Assembly: GCF_037176765.1 (NCBI RefSeq) | Contig: NC_090023.1 | Location: forward strand, 144,184,366-144,248,365 | Direction of reading: 5' to 3' | DNA from: Anolis sagrei | Lineage: Eukaryota; Chordata; Lepidosauria; Squamata; Anolidae | DNA: 64,000 nucleotides | Shown here: one piece after another, positions 54,414-64,000 of the stretch | How positions within the stretch are numbered: the stretch's first letter is position 1 | How the letters are laid out: each line of letters starts with the position of its first letter | The notes under the pieces: generated by a model | The model's database searches: none | Told to the model about the DNA's origin: nothing | Seen by the model: only the letters and a program-made list of their open reading frames with translations | Position numbers and translations under genes: made by a program

Positions 54414-56244
54414 AATCTTTTGTGTAACCTAGTCCCAAACTATTTAGGAATTCATCCCAGAAGACATATCCAGGGGCTGAATAATCAAGGAATCACAAAA
54501 GGATCCTACAACTGCACTACTAGCCTAACCATACCAAAGGCACTCCTACCCAATGCAATGACTTCTGACAATGACAGTAACGAGTCCAGGTCCAGGAGAA
54601 CATGCCCAACCTAAAACTAAGAACTTGGCCCTTCAAGGAGAGTGCCACCATATCCAGAACCTGATAAACATTTTGTCCAGATTATCTTTCTGGATGAAGA
54701 TATCCTCCTTCCTTGTAAACATTTTGAGTAGAATTGCTTGTTTTCCAAGTGTGTCATATGCTAAATCCAGATTTTACCAAAGGGATTAAAAACAGGATTC
54801 TACTGCTGGCCACACAGCCCGACAAACTAAAAAGGACGGAGGATTCTACTCTACCCTCAATTGGCAGACAATATGGCTGTTCTTAATATGAAATACAGTC
54901 CATTTTCTAAACTGAATCAGTTCAAACATGGGGTAGCTACATGATACATACAATAATCGTGGCAAATGGTACTCACATCTGTGGGAAATTGTAAAAATAT
55001 ATCAGATTAAGAGCAGTTTAATGAATGAATGCTCTGTGCCCATTTTAGTCTTCTCAGCTGTGGCCAGTTCAATGGACTATGTTGCTTTGGCCAATACTCC
55101 ACAATTTGGCACACTTATTCTTCTTGTGCATTTTAAACTAACTGCTAAACCTTCATATTTATTAAAGTGAAGGGGGAGACATCCTACTATACTCTAGCTT
55201 TTTCAGTCCAATGAAAAAAAGGATCACAAGCAGGATCTGGCTTAATTTCAGGTCTTCTCAGTTTGATAGAGGCTTATTTTTCTTCATTTCCGAAAAGCAT
55301 GGAAACATGCCCAACCTTTACTCTTTGGAAAGTACACTATGTTTCAAGCAGTAAGGATTTCCCTTCTTGAGACATTCTATTCCGTTTCTACCTAATCCTA
55401 CAATTTACATTGTTAAAAGCCTGCCAGTACAAGACAAAATAAAGAGCAATTCAATTATTCTTCTCTGCCACCCATGCCTTGGCCAAGAGTTTGGTACTCA
55501 GAGGAAAAGGATATTTATCCTGAGATAACGCTGGAACAAATGATTCCAAGTATATGACAGTCAGAGATGTCTGTTAATGACATCATATTTTTTGCCCTTA
55601 CATTCTCACTATGGTAAAATCTGAGAATCACAGGTACAGTACACCCCTTGAATCAATGCAATGTACACTCATGTTGACTATCCTTCAGCAATTGATTCAA
55701 TAAAAATAAATCCTGGTTAGGATGAAACCCACACGTCTTTCCCTATGTAATGTAGTTTTATGAAGAACTCTCTTCTCAAACCTTGGAAATCTTTATTTTT
55801 TCAAATCAATTATATTTTGTATGACTCACACAAAATATTTCCTAGAATTTAAAGCTGGAGTAAGGTTCCTTTTTATGTTTTCTCTTCTAGACAAGGACAA
55901 AATTTCTCAGCTCTGGTGATATTTAACATTTCCCCAAGCAGAATAATGAAGACTGAGATAATTGCTTGCCCTTTGTCAAGGCTCAGTGCTATGGAGAGCT
56001 TTTGGCCTTGAAAAATAGTTCAAAGAGAGATTGCTACCCATTCGAGAATGTAAATGAAAGCCAATTTTAATTTTTAAAATGTGTACATGAAAAATGCCAG
56101 GGATATGGATTTTTTTTTACTTGAGCAATTGTTGAAACTGAATCATCAGGATGAATCCAACTGCTGATCTTAACCATCTGGAAGTGATAGAGTGTCTTTC
56201 TTCGAGCAAACCATTAAACCAATTTAAGGGCCCTTCCAGCCAGG
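54414..56244. other. Intron sequence, nothing recognised
   Basis: No exon or nameable repeat was seen. Confidence 0.4.
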
Positions 56245-56342
56245 CCTCTATCCCAGAAATCCCAGCCAGTTTACCAGCGGTTAGGATTTCTGGGAGTTGA
56301 AAACGAAAACACCTGGGGACCCACAGATTGAGAACCACTGTG
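56225..56342. mobile_element. Palindromic hAT MITE remnant with a second MITE scrap
   Basis: AAATCCCAGCCAGTTTACCA, TTAGGATTTCTGGGAGTTG and CACAGATTGAGAACCACTG match the right part of the 3313-3447 family. The scrap GGGCCCTTCCAGCCAGGCCT at 56227 resembles the end of the 20500-20636 group. Confidence 0.7.
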
Positions 56343-56629
56343 CTATGGGGTTTGTGTGCACACTCATATCCCTGCTTCTTCTTATAAAAAGGTGAATAGG
56401 ACTACAATGGGAGGCTGATTAGCCCCTTTGCTTTGCTATATTCTACCAACTGTGCTCTCCTAGTCATTATTATCCTTAGTGAAAAAATAGTTTGGTCACC
56501 CTACAGCTACTATTAAGTTTAGGTGATCAGGAGAACAAAAAAAAGTCAATGGAAGCAGTGAACTGAGACACCATATAAAAGGGCAGAAATGATGGCATCT
56601 TCCTTCAAGGAAAAACTGTTTAAAGATGG
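56343..56629. other. Intron sequence before BovB remnant
   Basis: Nothing was recognised. Confidence 0.4.
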
Positions 56630-57832
56630 ATTTATAATTTTAAAAAAGTGAAGTGGGAAAAGTGGACAACTTGGAAAAATAAATCACCAGGAACAGATGG
56701 CATACCAATAGAGTTATTTCAAGCTGTAGAGAAAGAACCCATGCAAATTCCAACAACATCTAGAAAACAAAGCTGAAAACATTTAATATGCATTTCAATA
56801 TTCAAGAAAGGAGAACACTAATGACTGGAGTAAATGATTAGACTTTTGCAGTGAGCTGCCACGCAATCAAAGTGATGCTCACATTTTTTTACTGTACAGT
56901 ACATATTAGCAAGAAATGCCAGATATCCAAGCTAGTTTCAAAACAGAAGATGAACTAGTGATTGAATCACAAATACATGTTGGATAATGGAATACACACA
57001 AGAATTTCAGAAGAAAATAAAGCCATGCTTTATAGATTTCAGCAAAAATTGAAAAACCAACTGTAGATCTTGAGAAATTATAGTTTGCTTTTTAAAAAGT
57101 GGGAGAACTATAACATCTGCTTGTTGGTGTTTCTTCCCCCAGTTTTCAGACCTCCTTCTAATCTAGCTTTCTTTATGAAAACTAGGAGAAGAAACATTAA
57201 TAACTCAAGATACACAGATGGCACCACATTATATGCAGAAAATGGCAAAGACTTGGAGCAACTGCTGAAAATTAATAAAGAAAATGTAAAAGCAGGGTTA
57301 CAGTTGAATATTAAGTAAGAGTAATGGCTACAGATTATTTACATAAACTTACAGTGCAAAATGAAGACAATTAAATAGTTAAATGATTTTTCAATCTTTT
57401 GCTTTGACTAATTCACTAGCCAAACTGGAGACATCAGTTAAGAAATCAGAAGGGAAAGGTAACCATGAACAAACAAGGTAAGATCGGAGAGTAGCCACAC
57501 AACCATACACTATTGCTCCCCTCAACGTTTTTGTTCCTGGAGTACACTTCCCCCGCTTGTATGAAGGCCTGTTTTTTACAACCCTGTTTCTTTTTGAGCT
57601 CTCCCCTCACAAATAATCTGCTCCTCTTTTATCTCACCCTGAGTTTTAGCATTTTATCTTGCACATATGGCCCGCTCATTGTAATTGTGATTGTGGATAT
57701 TGTATTTTTATATTGCTTATTGTATTCATATGTTTTATGTATTTCACTGTGTTGTCATTTGTGTCTTTGGTTTTTATTTTATTGTAATTTGTTGTTTGGG
57801 CTTGGCCTCATGTAAGCCGCCCCGAGTCCCTG

Positions 57833-57882
<50 letters not shown>

Positions 57883-58310
57883 GTGTAAAGTGTATTATTG
57901 AATACCAATGTAAGAATTATCCGGAACAAAGCTGACATAACAAAACTCAATTCATTTAAAATGTAGTGCTGGAGAAGTTCTACAGATATTACTGGCTTCT
58001 AAAAACACAAATGAATGGATCTTAGAGCACATCAAGCCTGATCTTTTACTAGCAGAAAAAATAATGAAATTGTACTTTGGACATATAATGAGTTAATGTG
58101 AATCACTGGATAAGATAAGATGCTTGGCAAAGTGTAAGGCAACAGACAATAGAGGGACATACAGGTAGATTGATTTGATTAAGGAAGCAACAGATGCTTT
58201 GTGTATTCAAGATCTGAGGTGATCAATTGGTGACCAGGCTCTTGGAAGTCTTTCATTCACTAAGTTGCCATAAGTGAAAGTTGGGTTTGAGACAAATAAC
58301 AACAAAACTA
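56630..58310 (+). pseudogene. Old BovB (RTE) LINE, interrupted
   Basis: Decayed coding in several frames: SPGTDGIPIELFQ near 56690, then RRNINNSRYTDGTTLYAEN near 57190 (the YADD box reads YTDG), and NEWILEHIKPDLLLAEKI with MKLYFGHIMS near 58010-58090. The order is that of BovB ORF2. A second LINE 3' end is inserted at about 57515-57883. Many stops; dead. Confidence 0.8.
57515..57883 (+). mobile_element. L2-type 3' end with (TTA)n nested in BovB
   Basis: GGCTTGGCCTCATGTAAGCC, then GCCCCGAGTCCCTG and about 15 TTA triplets (57834-57882), as at the end of the 605-3253 element but shortened. Confidence 0.75.
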
Positions 58311-58379
58311 ATAAAATTATATGCAAAATACATAAAAATGATAGCAAGAGAAATAGAATCCTTGAATTATTAAAGTAAT

Positions 58380-59070
58380 ACCTTCACAATCAACTCTATT
58401 TGTTCTCTAAATGAACTGTTAAAGCATACAGCTCCAGAAGACAAGCTGGGTTTAGAAAAGGCAGAGGAACGAGAGACCAAATTGCCAATATCCACTGGAT
58501 AATGGAGAAAGGCAGGGAGGTTCAGAAAACATCTATTTCTGTTTTATTTACCATTCTAAAGCCTTTGACTGTGTGGATCATAATGAATTGTGGCATGTTC
58601 TTGGTGGTATGGGGAACCCAAGCCACCTTGTCTGTCTCCTGAGGAATCTGTACAAGGACCAAGTAGCAACAGTAAGAACTGACCATGGAACAACAGATTG
58701 GTCCAAGGCTGGAGTTAAAATTGCTAGAAGAAACATTAACAGCCTTAGATATGAAGATAATACCACTTTGATGGCTGAAAGTGAGGAGGAGCTGAGGAGC
58801 CTTATAGCCAAGGTGAAAGAAGAAAGGGCAAAAGCTGGGTTACAGTCAAACATAAAAAAACCAAGATTCATGCAACCAGGCTGATTGATAACTGGCAAAT
58901 AGAGGGGGGAAACGTGGAGGTAGTGACAGATTTTGTATTTCTAGGTGCAAACATTACTGCAGATGCAGGCTGCAGCCAGGAAATCAGAAGAAGTTTACTT
59001 CTTGGGAGGAGAGCAATGTCCAATCTCGATAAAACCATGAAGAGTTGCTCCTGGTGAAATGAGGATTGCA
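58380..59070 (+). pseudogene. Second BovB (RTE) LINE fragment
   Basis: QAGFRKGRGTRDQIANIHWI near 58443-58500, HNELWHVLGGM, LLRNLYKDQVATVRTDHGTT near 58630-58690 and RRNINSLRYEDNTTLMAESE near 58725-58790 (YADD reads YEDN). FVFLGANITADAG-like sequence follows near 58935. The GVRQG block is missing, so there is an internal deletion. It is less decayed than its neighbour. Confidence 0.88.
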
Positions 59071-61526
59071 CAAGAGGTTCATCTCAGACCAATGAATCTC
59101 AAAATTCCATTCTAGGGATGAAACAATATTTAAAGGATGGCTTTCAACCTGGAAGGAATGATTTCTGTGGGCCTGCTTTGTAAGGAATCAACCTGTGGCT
59201 TTAATGGGATCTTAATATTTTGCTGCAAGTCCAACTCAACTAAGAATAGATCATCCATAAATGCTCACTTTCTGACAACTTCCTGTAACAGAAGACAAAG
59301 AAGAAATAAGAGAATCTGCTGCCCTGGACATAATCTCCACCAGAGAGAAGAAAGACATATGAACCTTGGGCAAAAATGACCCAGTCATCCTGGATTCATG
59401 ACCAAAAAAGCAAGGAAAACAAAGAATAGTTAGGCGTATACTTTAGGACAGCAAATTTCAGAGATCTCAGAGAAGAGACTAAAAAGCAACCCTTGTCTAA
59501 AAATGCTTAAAAAAAAAAAAAGAACTCAAGGGGGTGGGGGATTCTGAGAAGTGAAATACTGGAAGCACAGCCAGGAACTATTCCAATGAGAAGGGAAAAG
59601 ATAGACATCCAAAAAAAGACCTTCAAATTGCAGACACTTGTACAGTATAGATGGGACTTGGTCTGACAGTTGTACCTATGAAAAGGATTCAGGCTTTTAC
59701 CAGTTAATTCCAAGCTGCACATGATCCAGCACTACAATATAGTTGCTAAAAGCTCCTGCAGTCTTAGACTGCACTGACAAACACAGTGTCCTAATCATGA
59801 TAAGTGATATCTCCCACCCAGGTCTGACTGCATCTGGTATACTACACCCTATTATCAAGAGTACATTTGACCAAACGCAGCATGTCAAGGATGATGAGTG
59901 GTCTTCAAACCAAGCCCTGTGAGGAATAATTGAAAAGGATAGTTATGTTTACTGGGGAAAAGATAAGATTAAGTGAAGACTGAGAGAGGGTTAGGCATAT
60001 GATGCAGCAGATATGTTCGCTATTGCACCCATGGGTAGGAACAGAAACAACTGGCAGAAACTGCAAGGAAAGCATGAAGAGAAACTTGCTAACAGTACAC
60101 ACTGCTCAACAGTGGAACAAACTGGATTTGAGATTGGTTTCTTTGCCTGGAAGAATTTAAGCATACTGAACAGTAATTTATGGCTGCATCCTGAACCACA
60201 GCTCCTGGAGAACAGATAAATCAATTAAGTTCACAACATGTCAAAGAACAGCTGGTTAGGAAGTGCTGACCTTGCTGCTGAAGCACCAAAGTTCTCTAAA
60301 ATTTATGAACATATGAAGCTTCCATATATTAGGCCAGTCTAGTCGTTTATTTAACCCTGCAGTTGCCCACCAAAATCTGATTCAGAGACTTATGTAGGGT
60401 CTCGGGCAACCCTTTAACTAGAGATTTTGGGATTTAAACCTGAAGATGGTCTTCACTTAAAGTGCCACTGCCACCAGTCTGTCTGGCCTGGTTCGGTTCG
60501 GCTGTTGCCGGGAACAGGTTTTCAGTAGAAGACTCTTCACTGTATTTGCAGCAAGCTTGGGAAATATTAATCAGCAGGGAACAAGGAAAAGGTCACAAAC
60601 TCCAATGATTAGAGGTGGAAGCTGAAGGAGATGAGCTTCAGTTGAGGCAACTTCTTATCCTTGTCCTGGACCTTTGCTAAGATGCTTTTTAGTTGGATTT
60701 CTGGACTCTGACCTTGATTTTCTATACTTCTGCTTTGGACCCTGTCTGTATTTTTGAATTCTTAGTATTGACTTCTGGAGCATGATAACTGAATTCCTGG
60801 CTTCTGATTAGGGACTTTGACTTCAGTTTGTATTCCTGGATTTGATCAATTGAACTCCTGGTATCTGACAACTGGACTGTGACCTTGGCTAATGCTTGTT
60901 GTTGTTCCTGACCTGACTTGATACTTCTTGTCTTGTCTTCACGAATTGGATTCTTGACCTTGGCAACCATAATGATCAGCTGTGTTTTTCTAATTCTGTT
61001 ACCTTGGCTGGACCTTGATAGACTTAAGACTTATCATTTTCTTTATGAACAAAATGTGGTATTTGGTTTGTATTGATTTTGTTTAATGAACGTTCTGATA
61101 GAGGGACTCCTTACTCACAACACAAAGCACATGCTCCAGTTCTCTATCCACTGAGAACCTGACAGTTATGTAAAAGTTGCAATATGGCACAAGAAAATAC
61201 CCAATAGACATGAAAAAATATTAGCACAAATGACACAGCTATGATATTTGAGGTAGAATCTTATTTATTGCCAGGTGATGTGTTTGAGGACACATCTACC
61301 ATGGCACTCTGGTCCATTTTAGAACTAGTTTGGGAGGAACCAGTTTTGCTGCACAGATAATCAGACTGCCACTCCTAGAACTGGTCTACGGCCAGGAAAG
61401 TAACTACACTGAACATGGAACTGGCCTCAAACTGCTTTGCAGATTTTTTCCCATTTCCTGCAGGGATGTACATCAGTGCAGAAGATGTGGAAAAAATGGG
61501 AAAGTGGCAGTAGCAGAGGTGATTAA
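59071..61526. other. Intron sequence, nothing recognised
   Basis: No exon or nameable repeat. An A run lies at 59509-59520. From 60650 to 61000 there is a loose, diverged repetition of short words such as TTCTGGACTCTGACCTTG, GGAACTCCTGG-type and TTGGATTCTTGACCTTGG. Confidence 0.35.
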
Positions 61527-62587
61527 TTTTATTTATTTATTTCCCGCATTTCTACCCCGCCCTTCTCAACCCCCGAGGGGGGACTCAGGGCGGCTTACAA
61601 AGGCACAATTCGATGCCAGCATAAACATAACAATGGATAAAACATGTAAACAGCAATTATAACAATTAAAACAGTCAGTATATACATCAAAATCAATAAA
61701 AAACAATCTAATGCTCAGCGTTCGCCATCTCAGAGTCTGTAAATTCATTCCACATTGTCAAATACTATCGATTCTGGTCGTCATTGTCCTTATCTAACCA
61801 CCAGATTGCCTGAAAGCCTGGTCCCACAATCATGTATTTAATTTCCTTCTGAAAGAGAGGAGGGATGTCGATGACCTAATTTCCCCGGGGAGTGAATTCC
61901 ACAGGTGAGTGAATTCCACCGAGAAGGCCCTGCTCTTCATCCCCACCAATCTCACTTGTGATAGAGGTGGGGTCGAGAGTAGGGTCTCCCCAGAAGATCT
62001 CAAACTCCGAGGTGGAATGTAGAGGGAGATGTGTTCGGACAGGTACACTGGACTGGAGCCGTATAGGGTTTAGTAGGTCAAGACCAGAACTTTGAATTGT
62101 GCTCGGAACTGGATCGGCAGCCAGTGGAGCTGACATAACAGAGGGGTGGTATGCTCCCTGTATGACGCTCCGGTGACTAATATGGCTGCCGCCCGCTGGA
62201 CTAGTTGAAGTTTCCGAACAGTCTTCAAAGGCAACCCCACGTAGAATGCGTTGCAGTAATCTATTCAGGGTGTAACAAGAGCGTGGACCACTGTGGCCAA
62301 ATCCAACTTCCCAAGGCACAGGCGCAACTGGTGAACAAGTTTTAATTGTGCAAAAGCTCTCCCAGCCACCGCTGAGACCTGGGGTTCCAAGCTCAGCGAT
62401 GAATCCAGGATCACTCCCAAGCTGCGAACCTGTGTCTTCAGGGGGAGCGTAACCCCGTCTAACACAGGCTGTAACCCTATGTCCTGTTCGGCCTTACGAC
62501 TGACCAGTAGAACCTCTGTCTTGTCTGGATTCAGTTTCAATTTGTTACCTCTCATCCAGTCCGACACAGCAGCCAAGCACCCTCCCA
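61527..62587 (-). mobile_element. 5'-truncated L2, close relative of the full-length copy
   Basis: Inverted 3' end at the left (TTCTACCCCGCCCTTCTCAA, GGGGACTCAGGGCGGC). At the right, 107 codons (62588-62265) nearly match residues 849-955 of the intact ORF (WMRGNKLKLNPDKTEVLLVS, QVRSLGVILDSSLSLEPQ). Frame changes occur further on, so it is non-functional. Confidence 0.92.
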
Positions 62588-63363
62588 TGGGGTGAATAGC
62601 CCTCTGCTACCTAGCCATGCCCTTGGAGTGTTTTTGACTGTTCCTGTTTGGGACTTCTTTACTGCATTTCAGCAAGGAAGGGCAGTAAAGCAAATAGAAA
62701 AAATCTTTTATATATTTCCTTTGTACAGAACCTTGGTGGCCCTACATCAGTTGCAATGCTCACAATGCCACACTACTAACTATGCTAGCTAGGGCTGCTT
62801 GGAGTTTCAATTAACAAAATCTGGAGAGCTACACAAGTCCCACCACTGGTATCCAACAATGATTTGATTGCCAGCACAAGAACCGACTCTTGCTACAGGC
62901 TGCCACGTGGCTTGAGAATATTGCATAAAAAGAGGCATCCAAAGCACAGTTATGATCCCCACCCACACAGAACAACTTGCCAGTTCTGTTCTTTTTCTCT
63001 CATGTATTCCTGCTGAGATTTCTTCCCCAGAGCCTTAGACGCACACACAAAAGGGGGGAGCATGTTTTACAGTTCTTTGGTGTGCATTTTTTCTCTTTGA
63101 AAGTTGAGTGGAAATATAAAATGTCAGCACTATAGTCTTATTTCTTACAGAGAGATAAAAAAGCAAAATTGGTTCAATTCTCAACAGCTTAATGGATACA
63201 TTTATAGAACTCTTCAGAATTTGCACTGTGAAAATTCCTCAGGGATTTAAAGTAGGATACGTTTAGCCAAAGGTGTAGTTAAGAGGGATACAAGAGAAAG
63301 AAGCACATTTACAAAATTCTCACAGACATTTATTTATTATTACTGCTATTACTGGCAATATGA
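62588..63363. other. Intron sequence, nothing recognised
   Basis: No gene or nameable repeat was seen. Confidence 0.4.
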
Positions 63364-63595
63364 GGACAGCATAATATAGTGGTTTTGAGCATTGGACTAG
63401 GAGATTGGGAGATCAGGCTTCAAATCCCCGCTTGGCCATGGAAACCCACTGGCTGGCCTTGGGCAAGTCACACACTCTCGGTTTCAAGAGGAAGGCAATG
63501 GCAACCCCTCCTGAACCATTTTTCCCAAGAAAACCCAGGACAGGTTTACTTTAGGGTCACCATAAATCAGAAACAACCTGAAGGCACACAACATA
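63364..63595 (+). mobile_element. tRNA-derived squamate SINE, second family, near complete
   Basis: A tRNA-like head (ATAGTGGTTTTGAGCATTGG, B-box region GCTTCAAATCCCCGC), then CCATGGAAACCCACTGGCTG, GGAAGGCAATGGCAACC, and the end CAACCTGAAGGCACACAACA. Confidence 0.8.
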
Positions 63596-64000
63596 CAGGG
63601 TGAGGCAGCATAACTTCCTTTTTTAAAATGTGCACCATTCAGTCGGCTGAAGATGTAGCGGAGCGCTAGTGGTCTCGTTCGAGAAGCGGGAGTATAAAGT
63701 TTTGTCCTGACATAGTTCAGTTGCCATCATGCGTTGGAACAGAGAGGAGCATGCTTTTGCCATTGAGGCCTACTTTTCGAGCAGATTTGGAGTGGCCGGC
63801 CCGCTCTCCAGATTTGGCCCCTTGTGCTTTTTTCTATGGGTTTTTTTCAAATCCCGTGTTTATGTGAACCGTCCAAGGACCCTACAAGATTTGAAGACCA
63901 ACTTCCAGGAAGAAATTGCCAACATAATGCCTGCTATGCTGGCAAGAGTCATGACAAACGCCAGAAATCCGTTTACTCGGTGTATGGAGAATGGAGGACG
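63596..64000 (+). pseudogene. Tc1/mariner-type transposon, internally deleted, cut by window edge
   Basis: It begins CAGGGTGAGGCAGCATAACT just after TA, the mariner target. The frame opens MRWNREEHAFAIEAYF at 63729, then jumps after about 20 codons to the transposase C-terminal part (CFFLWVFFKSRVYVNRPRTL, then EEIANIMPAMLARVMTNARN). The DNA-binding and catalytic core between them is missing. The right end lies beyond 64000. Confidence 0.8.

Noticed and set aside
54270-54614. A 114-codon frame crossing the right hAT end
   Set aside because: It spans the transposon boundary and TSD, so it is accidental.
57070-57318. An 82-codon frame as a host gene
   Set aside because: Its end reads as the decayed BovB YADD region.
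42146-64000. Further GTF2F2 exons or KCTD4
   Set aside because: No match to the preceding RAP30 residues was seen, and there is no single-exon frame of about 259 codons with a BTB domain.
1-64000. Retroviruses or LTR elements, Polintons, CRISPR arrays, rRNA or tRNA genes
   Set aside because: No long terminal repeats, gag/pol/env or capsid motifs, spacer arrays or intact tRNA folds were recognised. The tRNA-like pieces belong to SINEs.

Overview
The window looks like nuclear DNA of a squamate reptile, most likely a lizard. The evidence is its repeat set: L2-clade and CR1 LINEs, BovB (RTE) LINEs, SPIN-type hAT transposons, palindromic hAT MITEs with 8-bp target duplications, a Helitron-like terminus, two tRNA-derived squamate SINE families and mariner/Tc1 remnants. 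It also carries the vertebrate neighbours TPT1 and GTF2F2. The species was not determined.

Two host genes are supported, lying tail to tail. TPT1 (translationally controlled tumour protein, TCTP) is complete on the + strand. It has a CpG-island promoter with a TATA box and a terminal-oligopyrimidine start near 9660, six exons between 9763 and 18658, and a 3' UTR ending near 18880. The spliced frame gives exactly 172 codons, the usual length of the family. Two features are odd: intron 4 has a GC donor, and the last residue is Phe instead of the usual Cys. GTF2F2 (RAP30, small subunit of TFIIF) is on the - strand and only its last three coding exons are inside (42046-42145, 40075-40218, 24945-25064). 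They encode the C-terminal 120 residues, including the winged-helix domain. Everything right of 42145 appears to be one GTF2F2 intron that continues past the window.

Layout. 1-9410: a decayed local array of a unit that already contains an L2 reverse-transcriptase fragment, later hit by a 2.6-kb L2, hAT MITEs, a SPIN fragment, another LINE, BovB and a SINE. 9420-18880: TPT1, with L2, SINE and MITE insertions in introns 2 and 5. 18880-24400: intergenic. 24400-42145: the GTF2F2 3' end and two introns, with CR1, Helitron/SPIN, mariner and microsatellite insertions. 42146-64000: intron rich in L2 3' ends. Its most striking object is a full-length L2 (48952-54161) with an uninterrupted 1117-codon endonuclease/reverse transcriptase ORF. 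It sits inside a hAT element whose two ends keep a perfect 8-bp target duplication (TTGTAAAT). BovB remnants, a 5'-truncated relative of that L2 and an internally deleted Tc1/mariner element finish the window.

Apart from TPT1 and the GTF2F2 exons, nearly all coding-like sequence belongs to transposons. No tRNA, rRNA, CRISPR array, retrovirus or Polinton was recognised. Repeat family names come from recalled consensus features, not from a database search.
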